The notes below the pieces were generated by a model. It did no database searches. It had not been told where the DNA came from and worked only from the letters and a program-made list of their open reading frames with translations. From Fasciolopsis buskii (lineage: Eukaryota; Platyhelminthes; Trematoda; Plagiorchiida; Fasciolidae): a stretch of DNA of 64,000 nucleotides. The translations under genes were made by a program, and so were the position numbers. Below are positions 26,901 to 37,870 of this stretch, in pieces; within the stretch, counting starts at the first letter, position 1; the number at the start of each line of letters is the position of its first letter. The stretch lies in the NCBI GenBank assembly GCA_008360955.1, contig LUCM01007273.1, positions 1 to 64,000 of the forward strand, given 5' to 3'.

Positions 26901-29130
26901 TAGACGACACCGGCTATGATAGCCTGGAGTGGAAGATAACAAGACTGAATTTGTTCATCACGGTGATTTGCCAGCCATAGAGCTCATAGCTACAGTTGCA
27001 TTTAAATTTCTAATGTGACCCAGGGAGTTGGGATCAGCAAAACATCAATTACGTTTGTTCAGCCTAATCGAACCAGGAATCCATGAACATGTCCCGAGTG
27101 GATTGGATGCAGAGTAGATTTCTCTTACTAGCTCGCTCGCTCCCTCGCTCTCCACAAACTCACACCAATGTACTCACCTTTGCGCCAAAATGCTAATCAC
27201 GCGAAACAACTATGCAGATTATCAGTAAACTAGTGAGAATATACTCATATAGCCGGAACCAATCACATGTTTGTTGGATCGCCTATTTTCGAAATTCACA
27301 CCTCGACTAAGGCCTTTGGCAATTTGGGCTACTGAGACCCCGACATCTGTAGTACAGCACCCAACTACTCAATTGATTTCCTCCATCAATCTTATCTGAA
27401 GTAAATATTTCATGTTTTAACATGGCAGATCAGTCTGTCAGCAAATCGGGACCGATTCTGTTGAAACTAATTGATAAGATTCACTAAACCTATCTAAATA
27501 CCGGTCTGATGTACTAGAGAAAGGTTTGAAGAAATGTTTTATCAAGAATCGGAAGGAAGTCCATCGCAGTGCAACTATCACCATCACCATCATTGTTATC
27601 AGATTTGAATCAGTTCGCACAGAGGTCACCAACCGGGAATTCTGCTTTCCTGCATCTGTAAGTGAGCGAGAACGAACGTGACAACAACAAAGTGTGGATT
27701 TGTATTCGGACGAGCACATTCGAGCAAAATCAAAATGAGCAATCGAGACCAAACGGAATAGAGTTTGCGCGTTGAAACGAACTAGTCCACGCGTGAATAA
27801 TGCTCACATCTCAGGGATGCATACGAGCTGCGTTCGGCTTCCAAGGCTAAAAGCCGACCAACTCTGTTAACAAACGTATGCCTTGGAATTTAAGGTTGTG
27901 CATGTCTGACGAGGCGCGATTGCCACAAATGATGTGGAACTAGAATAGAAAGCTCAACGAGATATTTTCTCGGAAACCAATGCCGAGATATGGTGTTGTG
28001 AACTGAGTTTTTTGACCGTAAAATGTCAATGAGTTGCCCCTACCTTAAATGCCGTGAGCTTATTTAGGGTCGAGAAATATCAGGAGCTTTTGGAGTAAAA
28101 ATGGAATTGTTGCGCTCGAATTAATTATTTGATCCGTAAGCACTAGCTAAGAGTATTTCCAGTACATGGTGATTTTTCCTGTATTTTAACCTCCAAGCGC
28201 TCGAAAAAAACCTAAATCTAGGCCCATCTTCCATACATGAGTTCCACACAGCACGGATAAAGTCCCCGCTCGTTCTAAGGTGTTTGATTCCTTTGTCATT
28301 AGTGGTCCCATTCATCAGAATGGTATTTACGAGAATCGTAGTGAAAACGGATATAAGTACCAATGTATCGTGAGAAAATTATAGGCTTATAAATGTATCT
28401 GCAGATGCGAGTGGTTTCTACGCGATATATTTTGTGACGGTACTTCTAAACTCTAAACATTAGGCAATCTTTCTTTCAAAAAGTCACATCTACTTTTATT
28501 GGAGTTTAAATCAGAAGACCTCAGTGACCGAGGACAGGTCTTATCTTACTGTCGCTCTTGAAACGATCGTTGTTCCCCGGGAAAGCACTGATATCTCAGA
28601 TGGTTGGTGACTTTATTTAACGATTCCCCCAAGTGGCTCGTCTTTGTCTTCGTCACTTACCCCTCGGAGAAGACATTTGGTCTTCCGCCCCGTAACATTG
28701 GACTCCTATTCTCAAGTTCCCCCTGTCGACCTTCAATATATTAGTATTAGAATCCATGAGCATTGCAACATTCTTTATTCCAACAGCCTGCCAAATGTTT
28801 CCCCTCCGTCAAGGTGAATGTTCAAACGGCTATGTAGTTGTAACAAGCCCGGATCGCAGGGGCGAACTTGCTGCAAACGGAATGCCAATGATTTCACCTA
28901 TGCGATATTTTCTATCTCCGCTACAAATCACATTCATGGTAAGTGCCACTTACCTGCTACGAAAGACTGATTCAATTACCACTAGAATCTCATTTGAGTC
29001 GTTATGGACGTGAATGGACGATAATTCCATGCTGATTCGTCGGCGGATTTTCGTCCGTCAGGCGAGATTAACTTTCAGGAAGATGACAAGGACCGAAAGT
29101 ATTGGGATTTTTTGTCCTCAGTAATATGCT
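23951..29130. other. Unassigned 5.2 kb
   Basis: No gene recognised on either strand. It includes a short (GCTC)n tract near 27131-27151. A stretch around 24420-24590 has, on the minus strand, a box B-like GGTTCGCGC, and may be another old pol III-derived repeat, but I found no second copy in the window to confirm it. Confidence 0.35.
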
Positions 29131-29131
29131 T

Positions 29132-29203
29132 CGTGACGGCAATAGCCCCGAAACTGGTGGTGTGCTTCCGGGGCAATTTCGTTCATTCATCCGCATGCGA
29201 AGG
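29132..29203 (-). repeat. Interspersed repeat R1, copy 1
   Basis: Its complement aligns by eye with 30535-30606: GATGAATGAACGAAATTG/GGAAACAAAATTTG, then CCCCGGAAGCACAC/CCCGGGAGCACAC, GACC or CACC, then GGGGCTATTGCCGTCACG/GGCGGTTATTGTCGCTCG. About three quarters of bases agree. Family unknown. Confidence 0.6.
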
Positions 29204-30481
29204 ACTACTGAAGATAAAAACCAATGACTCATCTGCATTTGGCACAGACGGCAGCACCCCAGATCACATGACAACAAGCGGGATAATTGCGTCCAAGAGA
29301 GAAATACAAAAGGTGGACTATTTATTCAAAGGGCAGACGTTCCCCTGGGCTATGTTCGGTTGGATTGGTACCATTCGAATTGCTCTCATCGGTATGCAGG
29401 TTTCCCACTATCAGCTGCAGACGAGACGCCTTTTCAATTTCCCAAGCGGTTATCCAAATGAAATTACGGTTGAGTCATTCACGTGAACCTAACAGATAAC
29501 GGAATTTTATTCTTTGCCCGGTTGCGTGCTGAAAATCTACTATGTGTGATTCCGAACCCAACACCAGCCAGAGGAAACCTTCATTGGTCATGTGACCGGT
29601 CGAATGCAGTGTCGTGCAATTATGAGATCGGATTTGATCAAAATGACCAGTTAGCTTTTCTGATGTTGAAAGAACCTATGGCATCAGATCAACTTGAAAT
29701 AACTGACTCACAGTGCATTATCTGCACCCAACATGCCCCTGGGAACCATGGAAGTTCTGTACATTTGTTTCATTCTTCCTAGGAATCCGCCTCGCCCGAA
29801 AAGGAACATTGACTCAGAATGAACAAGTGTAGGTCACATGTCCTGGCTGTTAGACTAAATAGGTTGATTTTCAATGGTTTATCGAAGACAAAGTATTATT
29901 ATTGGAACAACCTGAAATAGCCCCTCCTTAGATTTGAGCAGTAGAGTAGCACAAGCCTAACCAAGGGAACGTGGATTACGATAGACAGTCCAAGGCCGTG
30001 ACGACGAGTCTGAAATTGTTGGCGTATGTGGTGGTCCCTTGACGAACGTGTTTTTTCTTGTTTTACCTCACACTGTTCGCCCTTTCCCCCATGGCTCTCA
30101 TAGCACAAGAACTGTAAACAGATTCATGCATAATTTTATAACAGACGACTGAACATTCAGAGTGATCGACGGGGAACCACCAAGCCCATCAAAGGCTGTT
30201 CGTAAGCGACATCCAGGGACACCAGAAACCATGTCCACCCTTTGTCAAGTCCCTTCGCCCACCAGAACCTCAAGCTGAGACCGATTCGTAAAGCGAGATC
30301 GTCGTTATGTTTTGTGACACGTCGGTCTTCAACCGAAGGGGAATACTTCTGTCCACTCCCTCCAGATTTCTCCCCTATGTTCTTTGTCCCTTTGATGTTT
30401 TCGTAACTCCGAATATTTTCACTATATATTGACCAGCTCATCCAATTATTTTCATATTCTAGGGTCTTTCTTTTTCACTTC

Positions 30482-30483
<2 letters not shown>
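29204..30483. other. Unassigned sequence between the R1 repeat copies
   Basis: No gene recognised. Frames such as 29483-29782 on + have no known motif. Confidence 0.35.

Positions 30484-30515
<32 letters not shown>
30484..30515. repeat. (TA)16 microsatellite
   Basis: Uninterrupted TA run of 32 bases, 20 bases before R1 copy 2. Microsatellites are often found at ends of retroposed repeats. Confidence 0.95.
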
Positions 30516-30517
<2 letters not shown>

Positions 30518-30534
30518 CAGGAAGTAGTATCTGG

Positions 30535-30606
30535 ATGCGGAAACAAAATTTGCCCGGGAGCACACGACCGGTTTGGCGGTTATTGTCGCTCGTCAGGTAT
30601 GCGTAC
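30535..30606 (+). repeat. Interspersed repeat R1, copy 2
   Basis: Partner of the inverted copy at 29132-29203. It may extend left to the (TA)n tract, where the leader AGCAGGAAGTAGTATCTG lies. Family unknown. Confidence 0.6.
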
Positions 30607-31249
30607 CCGATGCTCTCTTGTCCAAACATCCATATACTTGTACACTCCAAATTGATATTTCTCACCAGAATCGAATCGGTAGCATCAGGAGTGTGCATAG
30701 AAGCTCTTCTGAGGACTCTTCGACGAAGAGTTCGTTTAGCAACGATTTTATTCTCAATATCTCAATGAGGATGTTCAATGAAAAAGCTTCCGATAAATCG
30801 AAATACAGCGTGATGAATAGATTTGGCGATAAAATCTCCGGCCCCCGTCAATTTTCTTTATCTGGGGTACTTTCACTGGGTTCAATAATTGTATTGCATT
30901 GCATACATTTTTTCGTGCAAAAGTAATGTCATATTTCAGTGAAAAAATTAGAGAGCAAAAAATAAAACTGGGAAAATATTTACCCTCATCGCCTCGTGAA
31001 AGTGTGAAAAACAAAACGCATACAGCAATAATCAGAACAAATTATGATAGGTTGTTCAGGATTTCGGCTAAAACATGGTCACGGTTTGTCAAAATGCATG
31101 CCAAATATGGGATAATGAATTTCCTGTAACTAATGATTCTAGAGGGTATGGAACGAAAAGCAGATTGTGTTGAAATCTGAGAGCGACACTTTGAAAGATC
31201 GTTATGCAGAGGATGCCTGAAATTTGACAGTTGCCAATTGGTGATGGAA

Positions 31250-32640
31250 CTCATAATGAAATAGTATGTCGAACCCCATTCAGTTTTAAAAGTGGGATAT
31301 CGCAAAAAGTAAATAAAACTGTTAAACAAGACCAGACGAACCGACCGTTTGACGAATGGCCTAATCAAATTGTCTTGAGGCTACTTGCTAAAGTAGCGGG
31401 TTGCGAACCCGACGCATTTTCTGGACATGGTATTTCTACAGGTGCCAATATTCCCCCATTCTCTTCTTTAAGGTGATCACAAATTGAGTATCTGGACACT
31501 TACCTTGATTCTCTACGTAAAGTTAGTGGATACTGGATACCGGACAGCTATATTCATTACCCTGGTCCCAGGTGGGCAACTGCGACAACAATGCATGGAT
31601 TGTATCATGCTGATAAACTGAACAAAAGTTAGTTATCAGCAGTGAGGTGAATTAGTACGTGAGCTGTTCAGCCAGTGAATGTTGTCCATGAGAAACTAAT
31701 AAACAATTTTCGACTAATAAAGAGCACCTTCTCTCTTCCTTACTTGACTATTGTATTGTATTGCCTGGACTTTTGCGCACATAGGTGTCCATATTTCAGT
31801 AAAAATGAATCCGTTACCCATCATTAGAATACATAGTTGAAAAAAGAGAAGCGGATGACAAATTTTTGAAACTCACGACAGATCGCGTAGAAAATCAGTA
31901 ATTATCTGCTCTCGATTAGTTAGAATGCGGGCTAGTTAGGGAACAGTTCAGTTCCTATAGATATTTATGCGAGAGGGTATAGAGCAGAAGGTAGAACGTG
32001 TCCTGGTGTGAGAACGGCATTTAGAAAGGTAATTGTGTAAGGGATGGGACGGATCCAAAATAATCTCATATGTGAATTTTTCGCACTCAAATAGATGCAT
32101 ATCACAGTTTGGTGCAGAGTTCTTTCAGTGGTAAGCAAGATAAACTACTGATAATTGACAAGCCACTACGAAGTGTTCAAAGTTCTTACCTTAGTAAATC
32201 AGCAAAAGTGACAGGGGAACAATAGAGGAGAGTTGGAAATGCACATTGGTAAGACAAATAGGGAGGTAGTGTCTTGCCTAGCTTGGAAATGCCGCAGTCT
32301 TTTGTGTAAAACAAAAGTCAACATTTGTTACACAAATGGAAATGTGAGGCCCATTTTGAGTTTTTTCATTTTATCATTTGCTTCCCTTATTAATAGAACG
32401 AAAGTGTACAATGTTTTTCAAGAAGGGAGTCGCGGCCAACAGAAGGCTGTCAAGGGGGAAATTTGACCGGCGGTGGGAGGACTCGAACCCGCGAACTTCG
32501 CGTCCAAACGCCAAGGCCTTATCTGCTTGGCCACCGCCTAGCTGACTAATGGGTTCTACCTTAGTGAGTAGTTGTTTTAATGGAGGAAAAGCCATCCGGC
32601 TAAGCAAACCGAGAAAAAATCAATAAACATTCGACACATT
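31250..32640. other. Insert of about 1.4 kb within CR1-like copy 1
   Basis: In CR1-like copy 2 the RT and the tail are only about 120 bases apart. Here they are separated by about 1.4 kb with no LINE similarity, except a pseudo-tRNA at 32469-32538. It holds no open frame of interest. The insert boundaries are approximate because the flanks are diverged. Confidence 0.5.
32469..32538 (-). mobile_element. Pseudo-tRNA, or head of a tRNA-derived SINE
   Basis: Read on the minus strand, a 70-base unit begins GGCGGTG and ends CACCGCC, a perfect 7-pair acceptor stem. A CAAG/CTTG D-stem, box A (TGGCCAAGCAGATAAGGC) and box B (GGGTTCGAGTCC) are present, with a T-arm of one mismatch. The middle cannot form a normal 5-pair stem with a 7-base anticodon loop: it gives GCGT-TTGG-ACGC instead, about four bases too short. 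It is therefore more likely a SINE head or pseudogene than a working tRNA. Confidence 0.65.
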
Positions 32641-34720
32641 TTGACAAATTCAGATTTAAGCCAGATCGAAGAGAAAAATTATGAATAAGAGACAAGTTAT
32701 TGGAAAAATTTGGGAAATCTTCGATTCGGGATACAGACTGACAGAGAGCAGAGTCATCCACATATTTGAATAATTAATCAAGGGAACTAGCACGTAAGAC
32801 ACTGATGTATGTTGAAAACAAATAAGGAGAAAGGATAGCTTCTTGAAGGATTCCCGAATTATTTATCAACGGGGTAGAATTGTTTCTTCGTAGTCTTGTG
32901 CACTGAGTTCTGTAGTCCGACGGCCATGCCAAGAACCGATTGGGACAGCCGAAATGTTCAAGTTTGTGGAGAAGTAAAGATCGTGGAGCAGAGTCGAATG
33001 GAGAAGAAAAATCTAAGAACGTGCATAGGAGAGATTTGGCCGATACTTCCAAGGATTTGGTGATGTTATGAACAAGGGAAGCCACGAAATCCAAAGTGGA
33101 TCTGTTTGGTTTGTGTGCAAACTGAAGGGGATCATCGGGCAGACTAACAAAATATGTTAGACGATTCAGGACGGGGTATTCTGTCAGTTTAAGACCGCAT
33201 GGTGTAAGAACGATAAGACAAAAGGGTTTGGCTGGAATATTTGAATTATTCGTTTTGGAGATGGATACAATAGTGATTGATTTCCAACAAATGGGAATGG
33301 AATGTTTGCAAAAAGATGTATTAAGAAGAAAAGTAAATGCATTAGTGAATGGGGCCGCACCGTACTACAGGAGAAGTGAAGACACCATCAGTAAATAAAT
33401 CTGTGGTTATTTTGGTCGAGCGAAGGAATCTGAACATTTCTTCCTTAGAAAAGTATGTTACATCAGCGCATTTATCCGGGAACAATGAAACTGCAGAGAC
33501 ATTACATGGATAAATAAACGCTCGGTTGATACATCCTGCATCTGCGGTACGGCTTACCGGACACGTTTTCTTTCCACACAACAGCCGAATTGCTTGCCAG
33601 AGGCCTCTGCATTTGCAGCTGGTCAGGAGTTGGCTTGAATACGACGGGACGACTCGTTTTGCTTCCTTTTATATTAATGATGAAAGGAATCTGATTATCT
33701 GGGAATCCGATGATTTATAGTGTTCCTACCGTCTCCTTAAGGGCTTCAGCGTGCGTGTAGCAATACGGCCGTTACAGAAAAAAGGAAAGATTAGATTGAC
33801 TGTATCTACAAAAAGGATGGCATTACTGTTTCTAGGTTCAAATGAAAACCATGAATTTGCACGAAAAAGAGATCTTTGAAGAAGAGTGTTTTCCCGGGAA
33901 AAACTCAGCAGTCGTATTTTGATTTGGCTAGGCTCTGTGCCAGGTTGGGATGCTGTCCGAGAATAAAGTTTGGGTTTTAAAAGTAGCAGACAATGAGCAC
34001 TGGTTGAAACTGAAACACGTAGTTTAATGCAGAACAACTGGGGTTGATTGGTACATGTGCATGGGAAAATTGATATGTTAGCCCAATCCAACAAGTATTG
34101 AGGCGTGATTCAAGTCACCTACTGTGATGTGTAGGTTATCATCCAGAAATGGGACCACGAAAGGCAGAAAAGAATAGAAAAAGTTCGTGTTCAAAAAGGA
34201 CCTACGTACAGGTTCGTCATAATTGTGCTCATATGCCGAGAGAACTTCGGATGGCACTGAATACCTAAGCAGTCAATACCAAACAACGAATGTGAATAAA
34301 TTGGTTCAAACTTGCTTGACCAAGAGGAATTTATGCATGTGGCCACACAACCTCCGGTCTTCTTGGCGTTAATTTGCAGGTCCACTCGCTATACACCAAA
34401 GCATTGAATGGATATCAGGGCATCTGCAACATGTGAGTTCAGCCATAACTCCTGAATGCACATCACACTAGTATGAACATGTGTCTGAGAGCGAAGAGTG
34501 AGACATAGATTAGATGATTTTGTGAACAGCGAGTGTATGTGGGTACTCAGTAGAGATGGGACACATTTTGGCTGGCGGGATGCATTTAAAAGCCGCCTGC
34601 CAACCGGCACGAATGCGTCTTTTCGGTTCAACGATGTAAATGCTTGGTTAAGACCAAGCGAGGAGAAATTACGGAAGTGTTTGAGTAGGAGTAAATCCGA
34701 CCGTGAATAGCTCACGATGA

Positions 34721-35224
34721 AAAAAGTCTCTAAATTGATGAGGCGACAGTAGCGCAGCCAGTCAGAGGGCGCGAGTCAGCTAGAGTTTGCGGAAAGGCTG
34801 GTAACGAAATGATGGCAGAATCAACAGACGATATCTGAGATGATGCTAGAGGAAACTTCTACGGTTTACGCCCTATAACACAGTATAACAGATAAGCTAG
34901 AAGTCAGCAAAGATTTTGACGAAACGGGATAGTGAGTGCATACAGTCCTCATAGGCAATTAACCATCTCAGGAAGGCATGGAAATTATGGATTGCTACAT
35001 CATCCCCATCGTTCAACGTTAGACATCAAGCAAGCCTCACGGACCATTGTCTTTTCCCGATGGATACATTTTTCCATAAAAAGAGTGCACATGCAAAGGC
35101 AATGAGGAATGGACCTACATAGGCAGGAAAAGATAAGAATGCTGCAGTAGCCAAACACACTCTAACACTTTCAATCACTCCGATTCGATAGAAAATGGCA
35201 ATACGATAGCCACTGTTCATGGTT
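34721..35224. other. Spacer between CR1-like copy 1 and RTE copy C
   Basis: About 500 bases without a recognisable domain. It probably includes the 5' leader of the minus-strand CR1-like element, since it lies just before its endonuclease. Confidence 0.4.
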
Positions 35225-37870
35225 CACAGTCATATACTTCAGTGTCTCCGGCCAGCTAGTTGACGTGTCTCTTGGACCCCAATCACGAAGACGTGAAACA
35301 CCTACTTTACCTAAGTTCGCTGTACATTTTCTCATTCCACGTTGCTAAGTCATCTGTTAGCCTCCACATGGATCCTTCCATTCATTGGGAGGTACACAAA
35401 ATAGGGCACGGTATGGTAGACGAGTGTTCCACATACGCAACACGTGACCCAACCAGCGTAGTCTACTGGGCCGCATACGCTGAGATAAGGTATTCTCAGA
35501 AAAAGCAACCAAAACCAGATTCCTGACCTCCACATTAATCATCCGCTCACTCCTTCCAATCCAGCGGTGCTACGTAGACATTGGTGGTCTAAAACCTCTA
35601 ATCGACCAACATCACCCACAGGCATACTCCATGTCTCACAACCGTATAACAGAACTGAACGCACTGCGGAACAGTGCACACGACCTTCCAACTTCAGTGA
35701 AATATCAGCCCGACTCCACAAGTGTTTCAGTCCAGCGTAAGTGGCTCGATCCTTTGACATAGGTGTGTTTGCCTCCAATGCCGAGCTACCATCGTTCGAC
35801 AAGCAACTACCGAGGTAGGTGAAACGGCCCACAATCGTTAGTTCCTCTCCGCTCAGCACCAAGTTCGGCACTACTGTCGTCCAGTCCCGTAAGATCAGTT
35901 TACAGCTTAAAGGAGCAAATCCCATGCTAAGCTGACATACAGCGCTCACGTGTCTGTTTACTGCACGTTGTGCATGATCCGCGGATTCGAATAGACACAA
36001 AACGTTATCTGCGTAATCTACATCAAACGGCTTCCCTCCATTTCCCAGTTCGATTAATACATCATGGAAATTTCCTAAAGCATCTTCCATCACCTCGTCC
36101 GACACGAGGTTGAACAGAAATGAAGAGATGGGACACCCTTACCGAACGCCACTAGTCGTTTCGAATCCTCACGCGATCATATGTATGCGAGTATAATGCG
36201 CGCAAAAAGTTTACGAACTGCGCTGACTTACCTTTCCGGTGGAGAGCACTGATTAGTGCTGTCCGATCCATTGAGTCGAACGCACCTTTCAAGTCCAGAA
36301 AAACTACGATCGTAGGGCGCCGTTGCGTGTGGCGTATTTCTAGTATTTGTCAAAAGGTGAATATCTGGTCGATGCAACCTCGACCTGGTCGCGAATATTA
36401 CTCTCGCGAATCAGTGTCAAATGACGCAGAATCGTCGAAGCTAACACCTTAGTAACTGTCGGAATTAAACTAATCCCACGATGATTGCTGCAGTCACTCC
36501 GTGCATCCTTCTTGAAGATGGGTATAATCAGTGACTCACCTCACGATAGCGGGTTACGCTGCTCGTTCCAAATATCACGAAGCAAGGAGGTAAGGTATTT
36601 CACCAGAGCTTCCCCATCCAACTTGAAAAGAACTGGGGGAAGGTCGTCGGGACCGGCTGCCTTTATTTTATCCACAAGCCGAATATTCCTCTGTACGTCC
36701 ACTTCCTTTGGGGGATCAAGTGATACCCCCCAATGATTCACAGCTGCAGACGTCCGTCTAAATACGTTATCGTGTGGCCAGTTAAACGGATCATTGAAGT
36801 GCTCATTCCTACAGTCCAGTCTTTGCTGTCTACCATGAATGAGCTCTCCAGTCCTATGGTACACACTTTTATCAACCAAAGTTCGCCGCCCTCCGCTATC
36901 AAGCATAAGCTTAAACAGTCTTTGACTGGTACCTGAAGTAGCCGCTACTCCCATCTATTCGGCACCTCAACCCACCATTTCTCACGGTCATTCTGAAGAC
37001 TTATCGCCAGTTGACGCTGCAGCTATCTACGCATCTTACTCAACTCCTTGTTACTAGAAAGCTGACGTGTTTGCTCCAGTAGGTCTAGCGACCTTTGTGA
37101 GATCCGGTGTCTTTGATGAACGCTAGGTCTAGGACCACAGAAGAAACTTACTCCAAAATGCACCGCCTGCTTGATTTGACCATAGCGCTCATCTAAATTG
37201 CAGCTCCCCAGATAGTTTCTGTTCAAAAGTGCTGCAAACAGCAGCATCAGACAGCTGACAGCCAATCGGGTTTGTGGTGTCCGTGTCAGTATCCACGACA
37301 GCTGAGCTGCAGCAAAATCGCATTAACACTAAAGCATGGTCCGATTCGACGTATGTGGGGTCCAGTATGACCTACGGTTCTGGACAGAACCGCGCTAACG
37401 GTAGCATACTACAAAATGGCCGATTTGACTCAGGCTACACGTCGAGTTAGAGCGTCACGTCGTTGTGCGACGAAAACAGTGTCGGAAATACGGGCCTGAC
37501 AGGACTGCGTTATTGTCCACATAAATATGGAGAAGCCTTTCCCCGTTATCTGTTCGCTGAGCAGGCAAAGCGTACCACCCACCTAAACAGGTTTCCAATA
37601 CACTCGGTTTTCCAACTTGTAAATTGTAATTACCTGCCACCACTATAATGTCAGAACCTTTGCTCTTCTGAACAAGGATGACGAGGTCATTGTAAAACTC
37701 GTCTTTCACCATGTCAGTGCCGCAGTTTGCTGGGGCGTATGCCGAAATGACAAATAAACTGCGCTTAACACTACTATTCTTACGGACACCCACTGATTCC
37801 TGCAGTCTCATGGCGCACAAGCGACTGTTAACCGGAATCCAATCTAAAAGGGTTGTTCCAGCCTTAGTCT
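35225..37870 (-). mobile_element. RTE retrotransposon copy C, 5' truncated, otherwise near full length
   Basis: On the minus strand the order is endonuclease, linker, RT, C-terminus. Endonuclease 37865-37400 (RSLFVISAYAPANCGTD, then VVAGNYNLQVG). Linker and thumb about 36954-36541 (LDCRNEHFNDPFNWP, KAAGPDDLPPVLFKLDGEA). RT about 36480-36000, ending in FDVDYADNVLCLFESADHA. Then FTYLGSCLSNDG and RSVLLYGCETWSMPVGD near 35620, and LRWLGHVLRMWNTRLPYRAL near 35430. Two catalytic positions are mutated: the endonuclease GDFN is GNYN, and the RT YADD is YADN. The endonuclease N-terminus is missing. A 188-codon frame survives at 35539-36105, so this copy is younger than copies A and D. Confidence 0.9.

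Larger units (their letters stand above)
30895..34720 (-). mobile_element. CR1-like LINE, copy 1, near full length, interrupted and decayed
   Basis: Domains lie in order on the minus strand. Endonuclease (34715-33740): VMCIQELWLNSHV near 34430, CLGIQCHPKFSRHM near 34240, and an old VGDxNHAS-like end around 34100. Reverse transcriptase (about 33590-32640): FLDFSSPFDSAPRSLLLHKL at 33020-32960 is motif A, and NSGILQEAILSPYLFSTYIS at 32880-32800 is motif B. The active-site box was just below 32770 but is damaged. C-terminal tail (31250-30895): HNDLSKCRSQISTQSAF and similar, matching the tail of copy 2 (48330-48010). Between about 32640 and 31250 an insert of roughly 1.4 kb, absent from copy 2, separates RT from tail. 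Stops and shifts occur in all domains, so it is inactive. Confidence 0.85.

Noticed and set aside
31397..31411. Perfect palindrome CGGGTTGCGAACCCG resembling a box B hairpin
   Set aside because: No box A at a proper distance on either strand and no acceptor stem, so it is not annotated as tRNA-like.
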